Source of the DNA: Nissolia schottii
Taxonomy: Eukaryota; Streptophyta; Magnoliopsida; Fabales; Fabaceae
Direction: 5' to 3'
Length of the DNA: 64,000 bases
Assembly (NCBI GenBank): GCA_003254905.1
Contig: QANU01071046.1
Span: 351,272-415,271 of the forward strand
A program made the translations under genes and the position numbers. A model generated the notes under the pieces. It searched no databases and was not told the DNA's origin. It saw only the letters and a list, made by a program, of their open reading frames with translations. Below are positions 27,801 to 38,199 of this stretch, in pieces. How positions within the stretch are numbered: the first letter of the stretch is position 1; the number at the start of each line of letters is the position of its first letter.

Positions 27801-30800
27801 AATTTGGGTAGGCCTGTTTTTGAGAATAATCACTTGATAAGGAAATTGTATTCTGTTGAAATTATTATCCAAGTAAAGGATCAAAATAGTCTTTAGGTGC
27901 TAGTGATGTCGTTATCCAGTAAAATCATAACATGCTTACTACTTTATAAAAAACGGAGGATGGGGTTATTAAAAAGGTATTACACTTGTTATGGTTTTAT
28001 TGGAGAAAACAGCACAAGCACCTAAAGAATTTTACCTACAAGTTGTCTTTTATGAAAAGTGGTATCCTGATAATGTATTACTGGGATGTTTCTTTAATGT
28101 TAATCAGACTTGGGCAATACCACAATGCTGAAACTACCAAAATGACTTAATTAAGGAATTTTATCATCCAAGAGAGTGAAATATAGTAACAAGGACGACA
28201 TGCAGAATTCATATACGTAGAACCTATCCTATGATTTCCACTGCTTAAATAGCACAGCATTTTCTTACCAAATACACTGGAAGAATTGTGTCCGATGAGG
28301 ATTGGAGAGGTCAAAAAGTTGTCATTCTTACTTCTTGTGTTTATTTAAAAACCCACACTGGTCTTAATTTGGTCTCTTCGCCTTTGTTATTGATCACGGG
28401 TTCTGAGGTTTATACAGAACAATTTCTGCTTTATTTTGAGCACTTTAAACTTTATTCTATTGCATAACCTAGGGAATTTGTATATCTTTAAACTTTATTC
28501 TATTGCATGACCTAGGGAATTTGTATATATAATTTATGCTTTGTATTAGTTGCAAATTTTTATATTGTTTGTTAACATTTTACAGGTATGTTGAACGTAT
28601 TGCCAATTCTAAATGGGAAGTGAAAGAGCTAGGTCTAGACCATAATGGGTTTGTATTTCCATGTCATCTTTATATTTGATGGCAAATACTGTATTCTGAA
28701 TTTTTCTTTTTTGTTTTCAATTACTTAAGACTGCATCAACTGCACTTTGTTACTAATCGCATATCAAATATAAGCAACTGATTGCATGCACCTTTAAGAT
28801 TTTTGTTTGTACTATTAGGATCTTGGGTTACCGGGCATTATATGACGAACTCTCTACATGAGCTACTCACCGTGCTCCCACCAAAATCTTTGGATTTAAA
28901 TCAAATGAAACTGTTCCAAATTGAATTGGTGTAACTAAGATTCACCATTTTTAAAATGTTGAATTATCTAGAGATCAGTTCATCTTCTTCCTCCCTTTTT
29001 AGGGGTTTATATACTTTTTTCTTTCTACTTTAATATGGTAAAGGCTGCTGACAGCAAGAAAAGTGTCTCTTAGTTCTTTGTTTGCAGCTTTGACTTTGTG
29101 AATTTGGTTGATGTTTTTGCTTTAAGTCTTTCTTCCTTTTCTGATTCATCACCCTATTTTTTTTCTTCTTAAAGATTTTGCATTTGTTGTATTATGCTTC
29201 CACAGTTTTTCTTTTCCGTTGATTTTTATAATTTACAAAATAGATTTATTGAATTGGCAGTGCCATGTGAAATGTGTCATGGAGAGGTTGTTTCTGGGAC
29301 TAGATTCTATAACCAATCGGCCTCAAGGAAGCAATGGTGCCCATGTGCTGATACTCAGCCTATGCCCTTGTTACTTTTTAAAAATGCATATTCTGTTTTT
29401 AGCCTAGGCAGGTGTTACAAACCCTCGGCAGATTCTGTTCCAGGAAAGGAAATTATTCCATTCCCTTTCCATTATTCCAGGAAAGGAAAGAGAGGATTAG
29501 GAGATTAAATTAAAATTGCAAAGATTCTGATTTGTTTAGCTAATTATTAGGAGAATAATTTGTTAGGAGAATAATTTGGTTGCACCAAATTAGGAAGGGA
29601 AGATATGGGCCATAATTTGCTCTCTCTCTCTCTCGATATATGAGAGAACCAAGGAGAAAGGGTTGGGTACTCAGAATTCATAAATTGGACTTAGGATAAG
29701 GAGGTCAAAGGGAACCTTTAATCCCAGAATTATTTATCTTTCAGCATTCTATTTTGTATCCAATAAACCACGGAATTCCCCTCTGGAATTTCTGGTTTCA
29801 TCAATAAAATTCAGCAAGCAATTCAGTTCATAGTTTAATCGGATACCAGTTCTTACAACTGGTATCAGAGCACCGTTCCTTGGATAACTGTGTATGGTGT
29901 CCACGCGCGCTGTGATGGAAGCGAGAATGGAAGCAGTGGAAAGGCAGATGGAGGAGATGAGAGCATCTCAGGCGGAGATGAGAGCATCTCAGGCGGAGAT
30001 GAGAGAGACTCAGGCAGAGATGAAGGAGACTCAAACCAACATCTTGGCACTTCTGCAGCAAATCATGGACAGGTTGCCACCACAGCAACCCGGAAGCAAC
30101 CAGGAAGAAGAGGACAGAGTCTCAGGAGGCGGGGGAGAAGAGGGAAGAAACGAAAGGGAGGAGCAAGAACCTAGGCGATTCGAGGCCACACGGAAATTGG
30201 ATGTTCCGGTTTTTGTGGGGGAAGGAGCCTCGGATTGGTTAGTCAAAATGGACGAGGCATTTGTTGGTCACCATTCTCAAAACTCAAATTTTGAGGAAGC
30301 CAAGGAGGGAGCGGGAGGGGACAACAAAGATGAATGTAAAAGGGCAGAAGATATGGATGAATTAGTGGACGTTCCTAAGGAGGCAAGGGTTGATTTGCCT
30401 GCAAGTGTTAAGCAAGGGCAGAAACACTCTCTTGTGATGGAGAAGGAAAATTATTTGCTGCCTAATTTTGAAAATCAAGACAGGTTGCAGAGTGGACTTG
30501 GGTCACATTCTTGGGACCCAGAAGGACATGAGTGCAAGGGAAGCATGCTTTGCTACTGTTTCAAGTTTTGGGACCCAGGAGGGAGTCTCTCTTTTCACCT
30601 TGAGGACAAGGTGGTACTCCAAGGGGAGGGTATTGTTACAAACCCTCGGCAGATTCTGTTCCAGGAAAGGAAATTATTCCATTCCCTTTCCATTATTCCA
30701 GGAAAGGAAAGAGAGGATTAGGAGATTAAATTAAAATTGCAAAGATTCTGATTTGTTTAGCTAATTATTAGGAGAATAATTTGTTAGGAGAATAATTTGG

Positions 30801-32659
30801 TTGCACCAAATTAGGAAGGGAAGATATGGGCCATAATTTGCTCTCTCTCTCGGTATATGAGAGAACCAAGGAGAAAGGGTTGGGTACTCAGAATTCATAA
30901 ATTGGACTTAGGATAAGGAGGTCAAAGGGAACCTTTAATCCCAGAATTATTTATCTTTCAGCATTCTATTTTGTATCCAATAAACCACGGAATTCCCCTC
31001 TGGAATTTCTGGTTTCATCAATAAAATTCAGCAAGCAATTCAGTTCACAGTTTAATCGGATACCAGTTCTTACAGCAGGTTATGAATCTTCTGTATTACA
31101 TCAGTTTTTGTTATTTGAAGGCCTTAACTTTGTTGGTTTATTTGGGATCTTGTGCCTGATCCGAACTGCTGAATGATTCTGATGCTAACATTGGTTATAT
31201 TGTTAGTGTCTGATCATCTTGGCTGAATGTATTTTACCTCATATTTTCATCAATGTGCCTTAGATGTTTGAGTCTGAGACCACATGGTATAACTTTTAAA
31301 ATTTTGTTCTGTTAGCCCTATTTTTTTCTTCTTCTGATATTTTATCTAGGAAATGTGCTTCATTCTGCCTGCAGTTCTGACTGAAGTTGTTGCTTGAACA
31401 TTTGACAGGTATGTTGACTTATTGCTGGGGGAATTTAGGCGCTATAGAATGGAACTTGCTCATGGTGGAATCCGTAAAGAGGTATATTGCTCTTACTCGA
31501 TATCCCATATGACATGTAACATGTGCATATATAACAACCAAATACATGAAGTTCGTACTTGTTTTTAAATTCTTGTATACAAAAAATCAAAGATAAGCAA
31601 ATCCTAGCGTTTAAAGTAAACGTGATCTTCGAATGTGTAGATTCAAGACCAACTATTAGACTATGGGCTTGAAATTGTGGCAGAAACTCTTGTTGAAGGA
31701 CTTTCACGGGTGAAGAGATGTAGTGATGAAGGACGAGCTCTAATGTTATTGGATCTGCAGGTTATTTCTGAGCTATGATCAACTCTTTTTTTTTGGGTAC
31801 ATTGATCAAATCATTTTAGTGGTTTGTAACATGGTAGATTATCAAATTTGGGCCTTGTGGGCCGTGGTACAACATAGTTTAATCTTAGTCTCCGTTGAAT
31901 TATGTGATAAAGGTTACTAAGAAATTTACCAGTGTCTGAAATCTGAGTTGCTTTCCAAGGTTGAGCTTTTCAGATCTTAATAGTAATCAAATCTCTGTTA
32001 TGGAATAGTATTAAATGCAGACAATTACCAATATATTGATGAACCTTTCTACCCATCCAAGTTGTTGTTTAAGTTGTTATATGTTGTATTAGAAATGCTG
32101 TTTTCCCTACTTTCAGGTTTTGATCAATGGGATACAACATTCTGTGTCGTTGAATGTGAAGCCCAAGCTACAAATCGTTGAAACTCTTATAAAGGTAACG
32201 AACTAAGGATCAACATGGTAACACACTCCGCTTTTGTTTTCGTATATATAGTTTTGGCCACGTTGTAGAAATTCGTTTGGTGTTGCTGCCTCACCTTTTC
32301 TAAATATAATTTGATACGTTGAAGTAGCATTTTTCTTCTAAATTTTGGTATGTCACATATTTCATGTTTCCATTGGTGCATCCAAATTTTATTTCTTACG
32401 GACGTCTTTACCTTCCACTGTAAAACCAGGCTTTCTACCTTCCCGATACAGAGTATGTGAACTGGGCACGTGCACACCCGGTAAGAACATTCCCTCTCTG
32501 TGCCATCATTACACTTTCATTGCATAATTTTTAACAAAAAATTCCATCTTTTTGCAGGAATATAGTAAAAGCCAGATTGTTGGGTTGGTCCACCTTGTGG
32601 CCTCTATGAAAGGTTGGAAGCGGAAAACCAGGTTGGAAGTGCTAGAGAAGATTGAATGA
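15859..32659 (+). CDS. VPS50: VPS50/syndetin homologue, EARP tethering subunit (25 exons)
   Basis: Family knowledge: VPS50 (syndetin, CCDC132) replaces VPS54 in a GARP-like complex (EARP) for endosomal recycling. Exons: 15859-15951, 16292-16453, 17302-17376, 17964-18042, 18418-18482, 18576-18665, 18950-19039, 19177-19263, 19464-19547, 21201-21320, 22423-22451, 22551-22683, 23778-24332, 25375-25919, 26034-26097, 26261-26363, 26463-26629, 26697-26822, 27662-27732, 28586-28648, 31409-31481, 31641-31760, 32117-32194, 32430-32480, 32558-32659. They sum to 3225 bases in one frame, giving 1074 residues with no lesion. The N-terminus MDLSKVGEK matches Arabidopsis At2g27900. Residues about 90-350 are the VPS54-N-like coiled-coil domain, the middle is Ser-rich, and about 830-1070 is the syndetin C-terminal domain ending LEVLEKIE. 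The short 29-bp exon 11 is needed for frame. Intron 20 (2.76 kb) carries a young LTR retrotransposon; intron 9 carries repeat DNA. Confidence 0.95.
18668..18720. repeat. Compound CT/TA microsatellite in VPS50 intron 6
   Basis: A run of tc dinucleotides followed by a run of ta dinucleotides directly after the exon 6 donor site at 18666. Likely polymorphic. No functional role is evident. Confidence 0.8.
19735..20075. other. GC-rich insertion of unknown origin in VPS50 intron 9
   Basis: About 340 bp that are much richer in GC than the surrounding intron, with several copies of ttccggccaa. Open frames cross it on both strands (133 codons on the minus strand) but none resembles a known protein. 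It is probably part of a mobile element together with the adjacent AT-rich, MITE-like sequence. Confidence 0.45.
20076..20480. mobile_element. MITE-like AT-rich element in VPS50 intron 9
   Basis: The ends carry degenerate inverted copies of a gacac/agagacat-type motif: gacacaagacatgaatac near 20086 and tgtctctgttctcatgtc near 20431. The core is very AT-rich. The same terminal motif recurs in the element at 42255-42412, so they may be one family. Borders are approximate. Confidence 0.45.
20958..21025. repeat. Two tandem 34-bp units in VPS50 intron 9
   Basis: The unit starting ggatcttttagcatatttcc is repeated exactly at 20958-20991 and 20992-21025, less than 200 bp upstream of the exon 10 acceptor. 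Confidence 0.85.
27056..27280. mobile_element. MITE-like inverted repeat in VPS50 intron 18
   Basis: Inverted copies of an agtgagaaagt/actttctcact motif and of attatctac/gtagataat face each other around a short core, with a further ctaaagtgaa copy at about 27265. This arrangement is typical of small non-autonomous DNA elements. Borders are approximate. Confidence 0.45.
28442..28535. repeat. Two tandem 46-bp units in VPS50 intron 19
   Basis: The unit beginning ctttaaactttattctattg occurs twice in a row with one change (gcataacc against gcatgacc). It lies about 50 bp before the exon 20 acceptor. Confidence 0.75.
29413..29857 (+). repeat. 5' LTR of intron element
   Basis: 445 bp, TG...CA type. 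Contains a longer CT microsatellite than the 3' LTR and an aataaa hexamer (in tccaataaacc) that could act as a polyadenylation signal in the sense strand of VPS50. Confidence 0.93.
29894..30721 (+). CDS. Gag-like remnant ORF of the intron LTR element
   Basis: 275 codons from ATG 29894. The N-terminus (MVSTRAVMEARMEAVE) followed by a coiled coil with repeated ASQAEMR units is the usual start of legume Ty3/gypsy Gag proteins. The RKLDVPVF stretch near residue 100 matches the start of the retrotransposon Gag core. After about residue 120 the similarity stops. The C-terminal HLEDKVVLQGEG stretch resembles the very end of a gypsy polyprotein, so an internal deletion seems to have joined the Gag start to the Pol tail. 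The frame runs through the purine tract into the 3' LTR. No zinc knuckle or enzyme motif is seen. Confidence 0.7.
   Translation: MVSTRAVMEARMEAVERQMEEMRASQAEMRASQAEMRETQAEMKETQTNILALLQQIMDRLPPQQPGSNQEEEDRVSGGGGEEGRNEREEQEPRRFEATRKLDVPVFVGEGASDWLVKMDEAFVGHHSQNSNFEEAKEGAGGDNKDECKRAEDMDELVDVPKEARVDLPASVKQGQKHSLVMEKENYLLPNFENQDRLQSGLGSHSWDPEGHECKGSMLCYCFKFWDPGGSLSFHLEDKVVLQGEGIVTNPRQILFQERKLFHSLSIIPGKERED
30634..31074 (+). repeat. 3' LTR of intron element
   Basis: 441 bp, near-identical to 29413-29857. It begins directly after the purine tract and a tat trinucleotide, and ends next to the gcagg target duplication. Confidence 0.93.
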
Positions 32660-33062
32660 TTTCCTCTATTTTTTTTTCTTTTTTTTTTTTATTCTTTTGT
32701 TCAAGCATTCATAATATTTAGTGCCACGCATGGCTGATATATTATAGGTATATTTTTTTTTTCCATTTATTTAATTATATGTAGTATAGATACCAAGTAC
32801 TTACTTCAAGCCGCAGGTGAATGCTTCATTTCGCCCACCATGTTTAGTGCCACGCAGGGCTGATCCGTAGTTACCTACAGCAGCGAGCAAACAAATCACT
32901 GAGATAAAATATTCCACATAATTAAAGTGTGTGTTTGTGTCAATCTCGCTTTTACCTAACATAATCATGTTCACAACAAACATGAGAAGATTCAAATCTC
33001 TCTTTCTGTCTGTGAATTGTAATTGTTACATTTTAATTGAACCGATACACATACAATAGACG
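32660..33062. other. Short intergenic spacer between VPS50 and the SCPL51 remnant
   Basis: Holds the VPS50 3' UTR and T-rich runs. The phrase tttagtgccacgca occurs twice (about 32719 and 32840) with diverged surroundings. No gene is seen. The two flanking genes converge here. Confidence 0.5.
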
Positions 33063-35355
33063 TTAGTAGAGCCATAGAGATGATGATTGCTGTTGACGTA
33101 CAAAATGGCCGGCTCTGAGGATCCAATAGAAGTTAAGGTTTTTGTATGACTTCACAAAGCCTTTGGTCGTTCTGTCACCTGCACAGTAGATGAGGGTTCT
33201 GTCTTTCCCCAAGAAATTTGGAAGCCCTGTCCATCTAAACATTGAACAAAAAACAAAATTGGAAAATCATTGAAATATATAGACTCTGGTGTTTGCTTTC
33301 ACTACTAATCTCGAAGCCATGAATAAGTATGAGAGAGTTGCTTACTTGAGTTTCTTAAGCCAAGCTTGAGTTCCCTTGGTTGCACAAGTGACATCAACCT
33401 ATAATAATTAGACACATTATGAAATCACCTGATGATAGTACAGTAAAAATAAAAAACCCTTCCGATAGAATGTAAGAGAAAACTTAATTGTGACATGGTA
33501 TTAGAATTTCAACACAAGGTATAATGTCGATTTGTCTATCGCCCAATGGACTATGATATAAATTATAAGGGGACGTGCTAAATACAAAAATTATTTTATT
33601 GTCTCTCTCCAACAGATTTTGCTTTCAAAAAATATAATAGTTCGTGAAAAGATTGTTGCGAAAAAACATTCTTATCTGTCCATTGTACACATTCACATTG
33701 ATCCCATTACTAATCATGAACCTCAAAACCAAAAATTTCCTAGCATTTTCTGAGTTAATTATAAATTACTAGTATCTTAACTCAGCAACCCTTGGCTTCA
33801 TAAAATCAGCTTTTAAATTCTTGAAAACATAATCACCCTGCCCTATCCATCTATACAACCAACACAATAGCTGTGAGATAAAGGATTTTGAATTGGAATT
33901 TCAGGGTAAACTAATTACTTTAGTTTCTATCGAAAGAGTTATAATATTAACTTACGTGACATTCAGAGTATTATCTTTAACTTATTCTTTATGACACCGT
34001 TTAGTAAATCATCAAGAAAAGCATAACCAATAATTGAAGTGAGATACTTGGAGTACCGCTTCATTGGCATTTCTTTGAACAATCCTATCCCAGTATCCAT
34101 CAGAAAATTATAGAAATGCTGTTGTACCCCAAAATAAGATTTCTATACAGGAACTATAGTGCATTGTGTGTTATAAAAGAGACCTCATCAAAAAATGGGT
34201 GATGAAAACTTTAGTACCACTTATGTGAAAACTTTAGTACCACTTAGTTCGTCATAAGGAGAATCGTGCGCTCAAGTTCATGAGTTGGTTGCATTAACAA
34301 ATTGACCAACTTCAAGTTGCTGCTTGATCCTCTAAGCTAAACTGTTCTCTAAGACGTATTTATTAGATAATAGAGCAAAATGGTAAATTGCACTTCCTTC
34401 TTTTAGATTTAAGTGATAATGAGGTGTCCAAATGAGTTTAGTCCATGGAACAATTCGTATTAAAAAGGCGGATTAAATATTAGTAAAAATTTGAACTTGT
34501 TTAATTTGGTTCATTTAACTTGCATGCTAAACCAGTCGAAGTTAAACAGGCTAGGTTGATCGTTTGACAGTCCTAGATCTTCGAACTAGTTCCAACCCGT
34601 AGACTGGTCCATTTATCCATATTAAAAGGGTGTATTAAACATAAAAAATAACCGTCCGCAAAAATTTGGATCCGTTTAATCAACATGTAAGCTTAGACAT
34701 GTCAAGTTGGTAGATTAAATAGGTCAAGTTGATCCATTTAACAACACGATAATTATTGATCTAGTATGCCTACACTTCGCCTGATAGAGTTATTCTATGT
34801 CATGCCTACAAGAATATTCGGTGTCACATTGCATCAAAATATAATGGTGTTGGGTGTAATATTGTCCAAATCTCAGCAAAAGGTAGTGTAATTTCTTGTG
34901 CAATATCGTCTAACCTAAGAAGTTGTATTTCTTGTGCAGTACCGCTTTGATATATGCTTACCATTGTCGTCAAATCTCGAGAGATCCTTAAGGAGAGGAC
35001 CCCACGAGAACTACAATGTGGGATTGAAATATTAAAAATGTGAAAGTTGAAGTTCATAACTGCATTGATAATACAATAACACATTTTTTTTTATACTTAG
35101 TACTTACCACATAATCTTCTGGGGAGATCCAACTATCTCCTAATGCCACACCTAAAATAAGAAGGGAAAAAAAAGTTAATTAGTATCATACCTGAACACA
35201 GAGCCACGCCAAATTTAAAAAATTATAGGACATGGACACGGCAAAATATGGAATTTGATTGACGATGCATTTTCAAGAAAGGATTACCTCCAAGTTTAAG
35301 CTTCAATTTCCAAACCCAATTCCTGAATCCCCCTGTTCAATGTTTTCAAGATATA
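33063..35355 (-). pseudogene. SCPL51: Serine carboxypeptidase-like 51 pseudogene, copy A
   Basis: Minus-strand exons in the correct order recall SCPL51 (At2g27920). A fused fragment at about 35232-35355 joins the IGFGN region directly to KLKLG, so the exon with the catalytic serine is lost. Then: 35151-35108 (VALGDSWISPEDYV, intact splice sites); about 34350-34255 (IKQQLEVGQFVNAT, with stops); about 34125-33965 (FYNFLMDTG, KRYSKYL, then an in-frame TGA); about 33850-33780 (DFMKPRVAEL); about 33400-33346 (VDVTCATKGTQAWLKKLK); and 33240-33063 (DRTTKGFVKSYKNLNFYWIL, AGHFV). The catalytic-His motif GHFV is there, but the frame shifts just after it and ends early. Deletion, stops and frameshift make a functional peptidase impossible. 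It converges with VPS50, as in the Arabidopsis order. Confidence 0.85.
34440..34780. repeat. Degenerate repeat inside the SCPL51-A remnant (possibly hAT-like)
   Basis: Contains gtttgacagtcctag and several diverged direct copies of a phrase like ggattaaa...tggtccattta. The composition is like the hAT-type MITE at 42811-43083 (gacagccct ends). No clear ends or target duplication. Confidence 0.3.
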
Positions 35356-35754
35356 TTATAAAGAAACAGTCTGTGTTAAACGGTATTTTAAGTTATAACT
35401 ATTACACACAAAAAATTCCACAATTGATGAAGCAAAATTCTAATTAGTGCATGTTCTAGTTTATGATAAAGAAAATTGCTGAATTAGGTAACATGTTAGT
35501 GGAGTAGATACATTTTTTTACACTCATAATTTTTTGTATATCTGTTCTATTATTCTAAAATCTTGACACTAGTACATTATATTCAAGTAAAAGTTATAGT
35601 CGTATTGTTGTATAATAAATACTTCCTGCATTCAAAAAAATGAAATAAAAAAATTAAAATAAAATCATTCCTGCGTTACATGAAGTACAATATATTATTC
35701 ACAATAATAAGCACTTAATTAGTATGCAAAAGCAGTTGCATTTTTGGCTTATTA
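35356..35754. repeat. Duplicated SCPL51 upstream flank, unit 1 copy
   Basis: AT-rich non-coding DNA that matches 49390-49830 almost throughout, for example taggtaacatgttagtgg and gttgcatttttggcttatt. This shows SCPL51-A and SCPL51-B sit in duplicated segments. No coding potential. Confidence 0.75.
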
Positions 35755-36252
35755 GGTCTGAGTTGTACATATCTCCATTCCACTGATCCATCTTTGCTCT
35801 TCAAGGCTATTGCTAACCTTCCCCATGAATTAACATCATTCCAAGGAATAGTACAAAAGCTATTGCAAAAACAAAAAGCTTTCCAATTTTAAGAAAGTAA
35901 GCAATACGTAATGTGCACACCATACCAAAGGAAGTGGCCATTTTTTGAGTTTTTTTCTATTATAATGCCTTTATTTATAAATACATATCCCAATTCCTCT
36001 AATCCGTCTTTACTCCTCAAGGATGTTGCTACCCTTCCCCATGAATTAGCATCATTCAAAGGAATAGTACAACAATTGCCACAAAAGCAAAAAGCTTTCC
36101 AATTTTAAGGAAGGAAGCAATAGGTAATGTGCACACCACACCAAAGGAAGTGACCATTTTTTGAGTTTTTTTACTATACTGCCCGTATTTATAAAATACA
36201 TATCCCCATTCCTCTAATCCGTCTTTGCTCCACAAGGCTGTTGCTACCCTTC

Positions 36253-36406
36253 NNNNNNNNNNNNNNNNNNNNNNNNNNNNNNNNNNNNNNNNNNNNNNNN
36301 NNNNNNNNNNNNNNNNNNNNNNNNNNNNNNNNNNNNNNNNNNNNNNNNNNNNNNNNNNNNNNNNNNNNNNNNNNNNNNNNNNNNNNNNNNNNNNNNNNNN
36401 NNNNNN
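36253..36406. other. Assembly gap inside the tandem array
   Basis: 154 unknown bases. Units on either side are out of the 216-bp register by about 50 bp, so the gap length is probably an estimate and the copy number here is uncertain. Confidence 0.95.
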
Positions 36407-38199
36407 ACACCAAAGGAGGTGACCATTTTTAGATTTTTTTTTTTTTACTATAGTGCCCCTATTTGTAAAAAATATATTCCCATTCCTCTAGTCCATCTTT
36501 ACTTCTAAAGGTTGTTGTTACCCTTTCCCATGAATTAGCATCATTCTAAGGAATAGCACAAGAGTTGCCGCAAAAGCAAAAAAGCTGTCCAATTTTACGG
36601 AATGAAGTAATAGGTAATGTGCACACCACGCCACAGGAAGTGACCATTTTTAGAGGTTTTATTTTTACTATAGTGCCCCTATTTATAAAATACATATCCT
36701 CATTCCTCTGATCCGTCTTTGCTCCTCAAGGCCGTTGTTGCTACCGTTCCTAGCATCATTCCAAGGAATAATAGAAGAGCGGCTGCAAAAGCAAAAAAGC
36801 TTTCTAATTTTAAGGAAGGACGTAATAGGTAATGTGCACACCACACCGAAGGAAGTGACCATCTATAGAGTTTTTTTTAACTATAGTGCCCCATTTTATA
36901 AAATATATATCGTCATTCCTCTGATTCGTCTTTGCTCCTCAAGGTTGTTGCTACCCTTCCTCATGATTTAGCATCATTCCAAGGAAAAGTACAAGAGCTG
37001 CAGGAAAAGCAAAAAGCTTTCCTATTTTAAAGAAGGAAGTCATAGGTAATGTGCACACCACACCATAGCAAGGGACAATTTTTAGTGTTTTTTTTTACTG
37101 TATTACCCCTATTTATAAAATACATATCCCCTTTTCTCTTATCTGTCTTTGCTCCTCGAGGCTGTTACTACCCTTCCTCGTGAATTAGCATCATTCTAAG
37201 GAATAGTACAACAGCTGCTGAAAAAGCAAAAAGCTTTCCAATTTTAAGGAAGGAAGCAATAGGCAATGTGCACACAACAACAAAGGAATTGACCATTTTT
37301 AGAGTTTTTTTTTACTATAGTGCCCCTATTTAAAAAATACATATCCTCATTCCTTTGATCTGTCTTTGCTCCTCAAGGTTGTTGCTACCATTCCCCTTGA
37401 AATAGAATCATTCCAAGGAATAGTACAAGAGTTGCGGCAAAAGCAAAAGGCTTTCCAATTTCAAGGAAGGAAGCAATAGGTAATGTGCACACCACACCAA
37501 TGGAAGTGACCATTTTTAGAGTTTTTTTACTATAGTGGTCCTATTTATAAGATACATATCCCCATTTCTCTTATCTGTCTTTGCTCCTCAAGGTTGTTGC
37601 TACCCTTCCCAATGAATTAGCATCATTTCAAGGAATAGTACAAGAGTTGCTGCAAAAGAAAAAAGCTTTCAAATTTTAAGGAAGGAAGCAATAGGTAATT
37701 TGCACACCACACCAAAGGAAGTAACCATTTTTAGAGTTTTTTACTATAGTGCCCCTATTTATAAAATACATATCCTCATTCCTCTGATCTGTCTTTGCTC
37801 CTTAAGGCTGTTGCTACCCTTGTCCATGAATTAGCATCATTCCAAGGAACAGTACAAGAACTGTCGCATAAGCAAAAAGTTTCCCAATTTTAAGGAAGGA
37901 AGCAATAGGTAATGTGCACACGACACCAAAGGAGGTGACCATTTTTAGTGTTTTTTTTACTATAGTGCCCCTATTTGTAAAATATATATCCCATTCCTCA
38001 GGTCCATCTTTACTTCTAAAGGTTGTTGCTACCCTTCCTGATGAATTAACATCATTCTAAGGAATAGTATAAGAGCAGCCGTAAAAGCAAAAAAGGATTC
38101 CAATTTTATGGAAGGAAGTAATAGGAAATGTGCACACCACGCCAAAGGAAGTGACCATTTTTAGAATTTTTTTACTATAGTGCCCCTATTTATAAAATA

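Larger units (their letters stand above)
29413..31074 (+). mobile_element. Young non-autonomous LTR retrotransposon in VPS50 intron 20
   Basis: A complete 1662-bp element in sense orientation. The LTRs are 29413-29857 (445 bp) and 30634-31074 (441 bp), both starting tgttacaaac and ending ttcttaca. They differ by two substitutions and a 4-bp microsatellite indel. A 5-bp target duplication gcagg flanks it (29408-29412 and 31075-31079). The primer binding site tggtatcagagc (from 29860) fits initiator-Met tRNA, and a purine tract aaggggaggg (30621-30630) precedes the 3' LTR. No protease, reverse transcriptase or integrase is present, so it needs proteins from another element. Confidence 0.95.

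Noticed and set aside
1587-32659. Functional gene cluster of VPS41 and VPS50
   Set aside because: Both act in endosomal tethering but belong to different complexes, are 5 kb apart with separate promoters, and are unlinked in Arabidopsis. Adjacency is most likely chance.
36189-36432. Open frames across the gap at 36253-36406
   Set aside because: Artefacts of Ns.
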